20,932 bases of DNA from JAXHUH01 sp034211175 (lineage in GTDB: Bacteria; Actinomycetota; Acidimicrobiia; Acidimicrobiales; CAIXPF01). The notes under the pieces are model-generated. The model saw only the letters and a list, made by a program, of their open reading frames with translations. It had not been told where the DNA came from and did no database searches. Position numbers and translations under genes: made by a program. The stretch lies in assembly GCA_034211175.1 (NCBI GenBank), contig JAXHUH010000295.1, forward strand, positions 1 through 20,932, in the 5' to 3' direction. Positions 1 to 6,946 of this stretch are shown piece after piece; position 1 is the first letter of the stretch; every line of letters starts with the position of its first letter.

Positions 1-941
1 CGGCGGTGCTGCCGGCCGCGTCCGTGCGCGCCCCCGGCCTGCGCCGCCGAGCCGACGAGCGGACCGAGCGGCGCGAGCACCGCGACGACCGCCCCCATGA
101 ACAGCACCCCCACCTCGGAGAACGGTGCCGGTTCGAACACCGCGGCCGCAGCGGTGAGCACGATCACGCCGGCGACGCCCGCGGCCGGGCCCTCGACGAG
201 GTTCGCCGAGCCGGACCCGACGAGGTAGTCGCCGGTCTCGTAGACCGACACCAGCACGAGCAGGGTGATGGCTGCGGCCAGCTCGACCCGCAGGACCAGC
301 ACGATCGACGCGGCCGCCAGGCCCGGGAACAGCCCGCAGCGGATCGTCATCGCCGTGTCGGTGACGACGTCGGTGCGGCCGGACCGGTCGAGTGCGAACC
401 AGCCGAGCGTCGCGAAGACGAAGACCAGGACCACCGTCCCGACGAGGCCGGGGCTGTGGGCGGCGGCCAGCGGCATCAGGCCGGCGCACGCGGCTGCGGC
501 CACCCGTTGCGGGTGCTCGCGGCGCTGGTGCCACGCTCCGCTGGCCTGGAGCGCGGCGACGACGGCGACGGCCCCGGTCAGCAGACCGAGCCCGAGCGGG
601 CCGACGAACATCGCACCGAGCGCGGCCACGAACCACGCGATCCCGAGGCGGACCTTGGGGCCCGACGTGTCGTGGATGACGGCGAAGCGGCTCGTCCGCC
701 GACGCTCGGCCACCACCTGCTCCCGGCGGGCACGTCGGCGCAGCCGGCCGGACAGCGGGGACGACGACACGAACGTGGCACCGCCCTCGCGACGCGGCGC
801 CCGGGGAAGGCGGGCCGGGGGCGGTCGGCGGTCCGGGGACGCCGGTGGCCCGTCGCGGGTCGGGGGCGACGGCTCCCCTCGTCGCGGCGACGCGCCGTCC
901 TGCGCGGCCGGGCTCTCGGCCCGGGCTCCCTGCGGGCTCAT
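1..941 (-). CDS. Divergent CdsA-like (phosphatidate cytidylyltransferase fold) membrane protein, 3' end outside window
   Basis: I translated this by hand on the minus strand from ATG at 941; 313 residues are visible with no stop before base 1. The first ~95 residues are Pro/Arg/Ser-rich and probably cytoplasmic. They are followed by a run of hydrophobic helices with charged connectors (for example FATLGWFALDR). A late segment, YETGDYLVGSG followed by NLVEGPAAG, lines up with the CdsA core, which reads roughly SDTxAYxxGxxxG then SPxKTxEGxxGG. LAPLGPLVGSA falls where CdsA has GDLxES. The Lys-Thr of the SPxKTxEG motif and the GDL acidic residue are absent in the visible part, so cytidylyltransferase activity is doubtful. 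The start overlaps the stop of the upstream MoaD-like gene by ATGA, implying coupled translation. An alternative reading is an unrelated polytopic membrane protein. Confidence 0.6.
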   Translation of the reverse strand, partial: MSPQGARAESPAAQDGASPRRGEPSPPTRDGPPASPDRRPPPARLPRAPRREGGATFVSSSPLSGRLRRRARREQVVAERRRTSRFAVIHDTSGPKVRLGIAWFVAALGAMFVGPLGLGLLTGAVAVVAALQASGAWHQRREHPQRVAAAACAGLMPLAAAHSPGLVGTVVLVFVFATLGWFALDRSGRTDVVTDTAMTIRCGLFPGLAAASIVLVLRVELAAAITLLVLVSVYETGDYLVGSGSANLVEGPAAGVAGVIVLTAAAAVFEPAPFSEVGVLFMGAVVAVLAPLGPLVGSAAQAGGAHGRGRQHR

Positions 942-1180
942 CGGTGGCCACCGCTCACGGGCGGGAGCACGGCGACCTCGTCGTCGTCGCCGACCGGGTC
1001 GCTCTCCGTCGCCGTGTCCCCGTTGACCCAGATGCGGCAACCGTCGAGCACGGCGGAGAACTCGGGCCCGAACCGGGCGCGGGCCTCCTCGAGCACGTCG
1101 CCGACCGTCGGGCCGTCGATGGTCGCCCGACCGGTGCCGGCGGCGACCCGCGCGGACGCGAAGAGGCGAACCGTTGCCAC
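938..1180 (-). CDS. MoaD/ThiS family ubiquitin-fold protein
   Basis: 80 residues, the usual size for MoaD/ThiS sulfur carriers. It begins VATVRLFASAR and has the family's central segment (TVGDVLEEARARFG) and the end pattern GDDDEVAVLPPVSGG. Such proteins carry sulfur as a C-terminal Gly-Gly thiocarboxylate for molybdopterin, thiamin or other sulfur transfers. Here Gly-Gly is followed by two extra residues (His-Arg), so it is not the free C terminus. GTG at 1180 is chosen as start because the homology begins there and a TACGAT -10 element lies 6 bases upstream, suggesting a leaderless mRNA. The frame stays open upstream but that part has no family match. The stop overlaps the start of the CdsA-like gene (ATGA). 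No molybdopterin or thiamin gene is in view, so its pathway is unknown. Confidence 0.82.
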   Translation of the reverse strand: MATVRLFASARVAAGTGRATIDGPTVGDVLEEARARFGPEFSAVLDGCRIWVNGDTATESDPVGDDDEVAVLPPVSGGHR

Positions 1181-1186
1181 CGGCCG

Positions 1187-1192
1187 ATCGTA
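1187..1192 (-). promoter_or_regulatory. -10 element (TACGAT) of a probable leaderless promoter for the MoaD-like gene
   Basis: On the minus strand GGGTACGAT is followed by six bases and the GTG start at 1180. A transcript starting about seven bases after the -10 would begin at or next to the start codon. No Shine-Dalgarno sequence is present between them. Confidence 0.55.
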
Positions 1193-1364
1193 CCCGCCAC
1201 CGGAGCACCCGCGGGCCGCGCCGGGCCCGGCGGGCACGGGGTCGAACGCCGTTCGCACGTCCCGCGGCCCGACCACGCGCCGGCCGCGGACGACCCCGGC
1301 GGGGCACCCGCGGGGCACACCGACGGTGCGTCGGCGGGTGCACCGGAGGGTCGGTGGGCTCCGA

Positions 1365-1370
1365 TAGCGT
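1365..1370 (+). promoter_or_regulatory. -10 element (TAGCGT) of a probable leaderless promoter for the histidine phosphatase operon
   Basis: CGATAGCGT is followed by six bases and GTG at 1377, the same spacing as at several other genes here. The 184 bases between the two divergent start codons and the -10 boxes show no other feature I can support, and I see no convincing -35 box. Confidence 0.5.
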
Positions 1371-1376
1371 GCGAAC

Positions 1377-1988
1377 GTGACCAGCGGTGTCGTACGGGCC
1401 CTCTTCGTGCGCCACGCCGAGTCGACGTGGAACGTCGAGCGGCGCTGGCAGGGCCGCGCCGATCCGCCGCTGTCGACGCAGGGCCGGGCGGCGGCACGTG
1501 AGGCGTCACGGGCCCTCGGCGCGGTGGATGCCGTCATCACGTCCCCGCTGCGGCGGGCGGCCGAGACCGCCGCCATCTTCTCCGTTGAGATCGGCGTGGG
1601 CCCCGTGCTCGTCGACGAGGAGCTGGTGGAGCGGGACGTGGGCGAGTGGTCGGGGCTGACCCGGGCCGAGATCGAGGAGCGCCACCCCGGGTGGCTCGCC
1701 GCCGAGCGCTTCCCCGACGGCTGGGAGCACGACGACGAGGTCCTCACCCGGGCCCGCCGGGCGTTCGTGCGCATCGGCGAGACCTACGCCGGTGCCGACG
1801 TGCTGATCGTGACCCACGGCGGGATGCTGCGGGCCCTGTGCCGCCTCGCCGGGCTCGGCGAGCGACGCTTCACCAACCTCGGCGCGTGGCCGGCGGAGCT
1901 CGAGCACGAGGAGATCCGCGGCGGCGAACCGATCGAGCTGCTCGGGCGCGCCGGCGACGCCACGAGCACACCCGAGGCGCGCTGGTGA
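1377..1988 (+). CDS. Histidine phosphatase family protein (phosphoglycerate mutase-like)
   Basis: 203 residues, the normal size for a cytoplasmic member of this superfamily, which hydrolyses phosphate monoesters through a phosphohistidine. The RHAES motif puts the nucleophile at His13. SPLRRAAETA (residues ~56-65) supplies the phosphate-binding Arg, LVERDVGEWSG (~83-93) the acid region with Glu85, and VTHGG (145-149) the second catalytic His147. The substrate cannot be told from sequence; cobalamin phosphatase-like, phosphoglycerate mutase-like and broad phosphatases share these motifs. The GTG start sits six bases after a -10 element. It is the first gene of a three-gene operon, and its TGA overlaps the next GTG. 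Confidence 0.9.
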   Translation: MTSGVVRALFVRHAESTWNVERRWQGRADPPLSTQGRAAAREASRALGAVDAVITSPLRRAAETAAIFSVEIGVGPVLVDEELVERDVGEWSGLTRAEIEERHPGWLAAERFPDGWEHDDEVLTRARRAFVRIGETYAGADVLIVTHGGMLRALCRLAGLGERRFTNLGAWPAELEHEEIRGGEPIELLGRAGDATSTPEARW

Positions 1989-2545
1989 CCGACCTGCGCA
2001 TCCCCGCCGAACCGATCGAGCCCGACACGGGGGCGACGGACGCGGGGGACACGGGGGACGCGGCCGATCTGCCGGTGCGGGTCGTCCGCAGCGCGCGTCG
2101 CCGCCGGACGGCCGAGGCGAAGATCCGCAACGGCGAGCTGGTCGTGCGGGTGCCGGCCCACCTCTCGAGCGACGAGGAGGAGGCCTGCGTCGCCGGCCTC
2201 GTCGCCCGGGTCCGACGCAAGGTGCGCTCCGACGGCGTCGACCTCGCCGACCGGGCCGGCGCGCTCGCCCGCCGCCACGAGCTGCCCCGCCCGCGGTCGA
2301 TCCGCTGGTCGGCCGACCAGCAGCAGCGCTGGGGCTCGTGCTCGGTGGCGACCGGTGACATCCGCGTCTCCGATCGCGTCGCCGCGTTCCCGCCGTGGGT
2401 GCTCGACTACGTGATCGTCCACGAGCTGGCCCACCTGGTCGTGGCCGACCACTCGGCCGCGTTCTGGGAGCTCGTGGCCCGCTACCCGCTGGCCGAGCGC
2501 GCCCGCGGCTTCCTCATCGCGAAGGGCCTCGAGGTCGACGGGTGA
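1985..2545 (+). CDS. YgjP-like zinc metallopeptidase (DUF45 / M48-type)
   Basis: 186 residues. The core matches the YgjP/DUF45 family. RWGSCS at 115-120 is the family's hallmark WGSC segment, the zinc-binding HExxH is HELAH at 146-150, and the third ligand is probably His156 in DHSAAFW. The N-terminal ~28 residues are a Gly/Asp/Thr-rich low-complexity tail before VRVVRSARRRRTAEAKI, where the conserved fold starts. There is no signal peptide or membrane segment, so it is cytoplasmic. The natural substrate of this family is not established. GTG at 1985 is chosen because it overlaps the previous stop (GTGA) and gives a family-size protein; an upstream open extension overlaps the phosphatase gene and shows no homology. 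Confidence 0.88.
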   Translation: MTDLRIPAEPIEPDTGATDAGDTGDAADLPVRVVRSARRRRTAEAKIRNGELVVRVPAHLSSDEEEACVAGLVARVRRKVRSDGVDLADRAGALARRHELPRPRSIRWSADQQQRWGSCSVATGDIRVSDRVAAFPPWVLDYVIVHELAHLVVADHSAAFWELVARYPLAERARGFLIAKGLEVDG

Positions 2546-3432
2546 GCGCACCCGCAGCGCGCGGGCCCCGGGTGTTGGTGACGGGCGCGTCGGGCTACCT
2601 CGGGAGGCGGCTCGTCGAGCTGGCGGCCAGGCGGGCCGAGGTCGTCGGCACCCACCTGTCGAGCCCGGCCCGTACGGTCGAGCCCGCCCGGCCGATGCGC
2701 CTCGACGTCACCGCCGAGGCCGACGTGCGCAACGCGCTCTCGCTGCTGCGTCCCGCCGCGGTCATCCACGCGGCCGCAGCCAACCCCGGCGCCGACGAGG
2801 ACGCCGTGGCGACGGTGAACCCGGCCGGGGCACGGGCCGTGGCCGGGGCGTGCGGCGCGCTCGGCATCCGGCTGGTCCACGTCTCGACCGACGTCGTCCA
2901 CGACGGCAGACGCGCGCCGTACGCGGACGATGCGGCGCCGTCGCCCCTCGACCGCTACGGCGCCGCCAAGGCGGAGGCCGAGGCCGTGGTCGCCGAGCGG
3001 TGCCCGGCAGCGGCCATCGTCCGCACGTCGCTCATCTACGGGCTCGAGCGCATGGACCGGGGCACCGAGGGCTTCGCCCGGCGCCTCGCCGACGGGCAGC
3101 GCCTCCAGCTGTTCACCGACGTGGTCCGCCAGCCGGTGTTCGTCGACGCGCTGGCCGACGCACTCGTGGCCCTGGCGCTCGACGACCGCGACGAGCGGGG
3201 GACGATCAACGTGGTCGGCGCCCGGGCGCTGAGCCGGGCCGAGTTCGGCCGCCTCATGCTCGACCACTGGCAGGTGGACGGCCGCGACCGCATCGACGAG
3301 GTCACCGCCGCCGACCGGTTCGATCACGTGCCCCTCGACCTGCGGATGCGCCGGGACCGGGCGTCCGCGCTCGGCTACCCCCAACCCGGCGTCGACGAGG
3401 TGCTCGCCGACGCGGCGCGCGACCGGGCCTGA
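2542..3432 (+). CDS. RmlD-like extended short-chain dehydrogenase/reductase (dTDP-4-dehydrorhamnose reductase family)
   Basis: 296 residues. It is an NAD(P)-binding Rossmann protein with GASGYLG (15-21) near the N terminus, DVTAEADVRNAL (~55-65) and the VIHAAAA strand. STDVVHDG (115-122) corresponds to the STDYVFDG motif of RmlD. The catalytic YxxxK is Tyr139/Lys143 (YGAAK). RmlD reduces dTDP-4-dehydro-L-rhamnose in dTDP-rhamnose synthesis, but no rmlA, rmlB or rmlC gene is nearby and family members also include MAT2B-like regulatory proteins. The function is therefore left at family level. The GTG start overlaps the metallopeptidase stop by four bases (GTGA). A compact hairpin covers its stop codon. 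Confidence 0.87.
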   Translation: MSAPAARGPRVLVTGASGYLGRRLVELAARRAEVVGTHLSSPARTVEPARPMRLDVTAEADVRNALSLLRPAAVIHAAAANPGADEDAVATVNPAGARAVAGACGALGIRLVHVSTDVVHDGRRAPYADDAAPSPLDRYGAAKAEAEAVVAERCPAAAIVRTSLIYGLERMDRGTEGFARRLADGQRLQLFTDVVRQPVFVDALADALVALALDDRDERGTINVVGARALSRAEFGRLMLDHWQVDGRDRIDEVTAADRFDHVPLDLRMRRDRASALGYPQPGVDEVLADAARDRA

Positions 3433-3440
3433 GCGCCCGG
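3423..3440. terminator. Hairpin at the convergent end of the reductase and the ABC1 kinase gene
   Basis: CCGGGC (3423-3428) and GCCCGG (3435-3440) form a 6-bp stem with a six-base loop that contains the reductase stop codon. No T-run follows on either strand, so it would be a U-less terminator. It serves two convergent genes only 16 bases apart. Confidence 0.4.
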
Positions 3441-3448
3441 CGACGGGC

Positions 3449-4849
3449 TCACCAGCGGCCGGTCTCGTCGCGCCAGGCGCGCTCGGCCCGGCCGAGCTCG
3501 GTCGAGGGCGGCTCGCCGAGGCGGTACTCGTCGAGGATCGCCCGCCACCGGTTCGTCGCGCCGAGCCGCCCGAGCATGGCGCTCACGCCCCACACGACCC
3601 GGTCGAGGAACACGAAGGACGCCGGCATGTTGAGGCGCTCGACGACGTCGCGGTAGGGCCCGCGGACGTCGAGCAGCGTCTTGAGCGTCTCGCCGACCCA
3701 CGACCGGGAGAACGTGAACGTCTCGCCGAGGTAGGGCACGTAGGGCCGGCTGACGAACTCCCACACGAGGCGGGGCTCGAGCCCGTGGTCGGGAGCCAGG
3801 AACCCGGCGGCGATCATCCGCTCGACGGTGAGGTCGTGGTCGCTCGCCAGGAGCGGGTCGATGAGGGGCCAGAGCCGGTCGGTCTCGCCGGGGCCGAACC
3901 GCTTCACGAGGCCGAAGTCGAGCGCGGCGATCGACCCGTCGTCGCCGAAGAGGTAGTTGCCGGGGTTGGGATCGGCGTTGAAGACCCCGTGGCCGTACAC
4001 CGACCCCTGGGTGAAGCGGAACAGGGCCTCGGCCGCGAGCTGGCGCGCCTCACCGGAGGCCTCGGCGCAGAACCGCTCCCACGGTGCGCCGTCGGCCCAG
4101 TCGGCGGTCAGCACCCGCGACGCGCTCCGCCCTGCGACGACCCCGGGCACCGAGACGAACGGGTGGCCCTCGTAGCGGTCCGAGAAGAACCGTTGGTTCT
4201 CCGCCTCCGACCGGTAGTCGAGCTCGGCGGTGATCCGCTCCCGGACCTCGTCGACGAGCGAGTCGACGTCGAGGCCCTTGAACGTGAACGCCGACACCAG
4301 GTTGGAGATCAGGTGGGCGTCCTCGAGGTCGCCGCCGATGGCGTCGGCCACGTTCGGGTACTGGACCTTGACCGCGACCCGGCGGCCGTCGTCGAGCACG
4401 GCCCGGTGGACCTGGCCGATCGACGCCGCCGCGACCGGGACGGGCTCCCAGTCGAGGAACAGTGCGTCGGGCGGCGCGCCGAGCTCGTCCTCGACGACCG
4501 AGGAGGCCAGGCTCGGCGCCATCGGCGGGGCGTTGGCCTGGAGGGTCGCCAGCTGGGCCGCGGCAGCCGGGGGCAGCGCGTCCGCCAGGTACGACACCAC
4601 CTGCCCCAGCTTCATCACGACACCCTTGAGCTGTCCGAGCTCGCGGGTGACGTCCTCCGCGCTGCGGATGGCGAACTGCTCCTCCAGCTCGGCGCGCCGC
4701 CGTTCGTCGAGGGCCGTTCCCCGGACCTTGACGACCACCCAGTGCGCGCCGCGCCGGGCGGTGAGGGACCACACCCGGAACCGACGCCGCATCCGGCGCC
4801 AGGCGCGGCGCCCCCTCGACGTCGTCCGGCCGGGACGACCGGTGGGCAC
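3449..4849 (-). CDS. ABC1/UbiB/AarF family atypical protein kinase-like ATPase
   Basis: 466 residues from GTG at 4849. The ABC1 hallmark KxGQ is present as MKLGQ (residues ~79-83), the Ala-rich loop AAASIGQVH is at ~140-148, and the VAVK lysine is near 161. The metal-binding loop reads ADPNPGN (~292-298), and LDFG (~310-313) gives the second metal-binding Asp. Family members (COQ8, UbiB) have ATPase activity and support quinone or lipid metabolism. No clear transmembrane hairpin is visible at the C terminus. Most relatives read ADPHPGN in the catalytic loop, so the Asn at ~295 is a variant. The start at 4849 lies five bases after the TraR-type stop with GAGGG just upstream; longer starts would overlap that gene. 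Met at 4792 is a shorter alternative. Confidence 0.9.
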   Translation of the reverse strand: MPTGRPGRTTSRGRRAWRRMRRRFRVWSLTARRGAHWVVVKVRGTALDERRRAELEEQFAIRSAEDVTRELGQLKGVVMKLGQVVSYLADALPPAAAAQLATLQANAPPMAPSLASSVVEDELGAPPDALFLDWEPVPVAAASIGQVHRAVLDDGRRVAVKVQYPNVADAIGGDLEDAHLISNLVSAFTFKGLDVDSLVDEVRERITAELDYRSEAENQRFFSDRYEGHPFVSVPGVVAGRSASRVLTADWADGAPWERFCAEASGEARQLAAEALFRFTQGSVYGHGVFNADPNPGNYLFGDDGSIAALDFGLVKRFGPGETDRLWPLIDPLLASDHDLTVERMIAAGFLAPDHGLEPRLVWEFVSRPYVPYLGETFTFSRSWVGETLKTLLDVRGPYRDVVERLNMPASFVFLDRVVWGVSAMLGRLGATNRWRAILDEYRLGEPPSTELGRAERAWRDETGRW

Positions 4850-4854
4850 GACCC

Positions 4855-5127
4855 TCAGACGCAGGTCGCGCAGGACGACGCGGTCGGGTCCTCGGCGAGG
4901 AGCGCGTCGTCGATCTCGGCGTCGCAGCGCTCGCACCGACCGTAGGTGCCGGCGTCGAGGCGCCCGAGCGCGTCCTGGACGCGGGCGAGCGTGGCCTCGA
5001 GCTCGTCGAGATCGGGCTCGGGCCCGGCGGCGACGGGGTCGTGGTCCGTCGTGGTGGTGCCGGTGCCGCCGGTGTCATCGGTGCTGTCCGGGCTCTGCGG
5101 CTGGGCCGTCGGGTCCGCTTCGATCAC
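4855..5127 (-). CDS. TraR/DksA-type C4 zinc finger protein
   Basis: 90 residues. The first ~38 are a Thr/Asp/Gly/Pro-rich tail and a helix follows (DLDELEATLARVQDALGRLD). The C4 finger is CERC (65-68) and CATC (86-89), separated by 17 residues; GTYGRCERC is the typical start of the DksA/TraR finger. It lacks most of the long DksA coiled coil, as is usual for the short actinobacterial relatives, so direct action on RNA polymerase is possible but unproven. The GTG at 5127 has a TAGCCT -10 element seven bases upstream and no Shine-Dalgarno sequence. It is the first gene of a two-gene operon with the ABC1 kinase. Confidence 0.85.
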   Translation of the reverse strand: MIEADPTAQPQSPDSTDDTGGTGTTTTDHDPVAAGPEPDLDELEATLARVQDALGRLDAGTYGRCERCDAEIDDALLAEDPTASSCATCV

Positions 5128-5134
5128 GGGCGAG

Positions 5135-5140
5135 AGGCTA
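5135..5140 (-). promoter_or_regulatory. -10 element (TAGCCT) of a probable leaderless promoter for the zinc finger gene
   Basis: GGGTAGCCT on the minus strand is followed by seven bases and the GTG start at 5127. The spacing implies transcription starting at the start codon. No -35 element is convincing. Confidence 0.55.
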
Positions 5141-5268
5141 CCCGGACGGCCGGGAACGCTCCCCAACGTGGACGGTTCGCACCGGCGTCGCCGACCCGGA
5201 TCGGGGCTTGGTCCACGCCCGACGGCCCACGAGCGCGAAGATGCCACTCCGCGACCCGGAGGAGGACG

Positions 5269-5805
5269 GTGCACGACGACACGGAGACCAGCACCAGCTG
5301 GCTGTCGCCCGACGATCTCGAGACGGCACGGAGCCTGGTGCCGATGGTGTACGTGGAGGCGATCCCGATCCGCGTCGACGGCAGCGGCCAGCTCACCCAC
5401 CTGGGCCTGCTGCTGCGGGTCCGGCCCGACGGCTCGATCAGCAGGGCGACCGTCGCCGGCCGGGTGCTCCACCACGAGCGCGTCCGGGAGGCCCTCGTGC
5501 GCAACCTCGAGAAGGACCTCGGGCCGGTCGCGCTGCCCCGGCTCCCCGCGTCGCCGGCGCCGTTCATGGTCGCCGAGTACTTCCCGGACCCGATCATCTC
5601 GGGCTACCACGACCCGCGCCACCACGCGGTGAGCCTCGTCTTCGTCGTCCCGGTCGACGGCGACTGCCAACCCACGCAGGAGGCGCTCGACCTCTCGTGG
5701 CTCACGCCCGACGAGATCATGGCGCCGGGCTTCCGCGAGGAGATGGCCGGCGGCCAGGAGCGGCTCGTCGTCGCCGCGCTCGCCCACTGCGGCGCACTCC
5801 CGTAA
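5269..5805 (+). CDS. DUF4916 family NUDIX hydrolase-like protein
   Basis: 178 residues matching the actinobacterial DUF4916 family in size and pattern: WLSPDDLETARSLVPMVYVEAIP near the N terminus, GLLLRVRPDGSISRATVAG, LPASPAPFMVAEYFPDP, and HAVSLVFVVPVDGDC then LDLSWLTPDE. The segment GRVLHHERVREALVRNLEKD sits where a NUDIX box would be, but it departs from the Gx5Ex7REUxEExGU pattern (ALV replaces the final acidic pair). Nucleotide hydrolase activity is therefore uncertain. The GTG at 5269 is supported by the strong Shine-Dalgarno run GGAGGAGGA at 5258-5266. The gene is divergent from the zinc finger gene across 141 bases and ends 79 bases from the convergent WYL regulator. Confidence 0.85.
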   Translation: MHDDTETSTSWLSPDDLETARSLVPMVYVEAIPIRVDGSGQLTHLGLLLRVRPDGSISRATVAGRVLHHERVREALVRNLEKDLGPVALPRLPASPAPFMVAEYFPDPIISGYHDPRHHAVSLVFVVPVDGDCQPTQEALDLSWLTPDEIMAPGFREEMAGGQERLVVAALAHCGALP

Positions 5806-5846
5806 GCGTCACGGCCACCGCCCGGGCCGGCTCGCCCGTGCCCGTC

Positions 5847-5866
5847 CCGGGGCGATCGCGCCCCGG
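5847..5866. terminator. Bidirectional hairpin between the DUF4916 gene and the WYL regulator
   Basis: CCGGGGCG (5847-5854) and CGCCCCGG (5859-5866) pair perfectly around an ATCG loop. GTC and GAC just outside could extend the stem with one bulge. It lies in the middle of the 79 bases separating two convergent genes. No U-tract is present. Confidence 0.55.
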
Positions 5867-5884
5867 ACGCGGCAACGTCCCGGC

Positions 5885-6856
5885 CTAGCGGGCGGCCTCG
5901 CCACCGGGCGCCGGGTGGTCGGCCACGAGGTGCTCGCCGAGGACGCGCAGCGCCTCGACCAGCTCGGGCGGACCGACGGCTCGTACCCGGCACGGCAGGC
6001 CGGCGACGTAGCGGGCGATCCAGTCGACGTCGTCCGCGCCGATGCGCAACATGGTCGACTGCTCGTCGACGGCCTCGAGCCGACCGACCGTCGGGCGCAC
6101 CACGTCGGCCGCGCGGTCGATCGGCATGGCCAGCAGCACCGACGCCCGGACGGGATAGGCGGCCACGGCGAGGCCCTCACGCACGAACGCCACCGCGTCG
6201 GGCGGCTCGCGCCGCTCGGACCCCGCGCCCGTCGCCCCGGCGTTCGCCGCCCGATCGACCCGGAACGTCCGCCAGTCCCGACGGTCGACGTCCCACGCGA
6301 CCAGGTACCAGCGCCGCTCCGACGACACGAGGCGGTACGGCTCGGTGTGACGGGACCCACGCCGCCCGTCACCGGTGACGTAGTCGAAGCGGAGGCGCTG
6401 CGAGCCCCGGCAGGCGGCGGCCATCTCGGCGAGGACCAGGGCATCGAGGCGCCCCGGCTCGGGGTCGTCGAGCCGCAGGGTCGTGTCGCCGATGTCGGTG
6501 ATGCGGCGCCGCACCCGGGACGGGAGCAGCTGCTCGAGCTTGCCGAGCGCGGAGATCGCGGCGTCCTCGAGGCCGACGATGGCGGTCGCCGCCGCCGCCC
6601 GCAGGCCGATGGCCACGACCGTTGCCTCGTCGTCGTCGAGGAGGAGGGGTGGCATCGCCGCGCCGCTGCCGAGCCGGTACCCGCCGGCCGGGCCGGTCGA
6701 GCCCTCCACCGGGTAGCCGAGGTCACGGAGCCGTGTGAGGTCGCGGCGCAGGGTTCGCGTCGTCGTGCCCGTGCGGGACGCCAGCTCGTCGCCCGTCCAG
6801 CTCGGCCGGGCCTGGAGGAGGGAGAGGAGCCGCAGCAATCGGGTGGCGCTGTCCAC
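5885..6856 (-). CDS. HTH-WYL domain transcriptional regulator (YafY-like)
   Basis: 323 residues. The N-terminal helix-turn-helix (about 4-58; RLLRLLSLLQARPSWTGDELASR then TRTLRRDLTRLRDLGYPVEG) is the HTH_11 type found in YafY/DeoR-like regulators. The WYL ligand-sensing domain is plain, with RRWYLVAWD giving Trp-Tyr-Leu at 183-185 and the usual FRVDR further on. A C-terminal WCX-type extension follows. WYL domains sense ligands (often nucleotides or nucleic acid), but the ligand here is unknown. GTG at 6856 is chosen because the HTH begins there and GAGGA lies seven bases upstream on the coding strand. It is transcribed away from a doubtful small gene and a possible operator lies between them. 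Confidence 0.92.
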   Translation of the reverse strand: MDSATRLLRLLSLLQARPSWTGDELASRTGTTTRTLRRDLTRLRDLGYPVEGSTGPAGGYRLGSGAAMPPLLLDDDEATVVAIGLRAAAATAIVGLEDAAISALGKLEQLLPSRVRRRITDIGDTTLRLDDPEPGRLDALVLAEMAAACRGSQRLRFDYVTGDGRRGSRHTEPYRLVSSERRWYLVAWDVDRRDWRTFRVDRAANAGATGAGSERREPPDAVAFVREGLAVAAYPVRASVLLAMPIDRAADVVRPTVGRLEAVDEQSTMLRIGADDVDWIARYVAGLPCRVRAVGPPELVEALRVLGEHLVADHPAPGGEAAR

Positions 6857-6878
6857 CGGAGCATCCTCGCAGGATTGC

Positions 6879-6893
6879 GGACCAGATACGTCC
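6879..6893. promoter_or_regulatory. Candidate WYL regulator operator over a -10-like box
   Basis: GGAC-N7-GTCC (6879-6893) is a perfect inverted repeat. On the minus strand TATCTG (6883-6888) sits inside it at a position suited to a -10 box for the regulator gene, 26 bases before its GTG. Autoregulation is an inference from this overlap; no footprint is known to me. Confidence 0.35.
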
Positions 6894-6946
6894 ACATCCC
6901 GTCGTACGTTGCCGGCGTCGGAGATCCCGGAGACCGAGGAGCGATC

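Noticed and set aside
6..1367. Long plus-strand open frame opposite the CdsA-like and MoaD-like genes
   Set aside because: It is an antisense shadow, with Arg/Ala/Pro/Gly-rich translation and no domain. The minus strand has coherent membrane and MoaD-family sequence.
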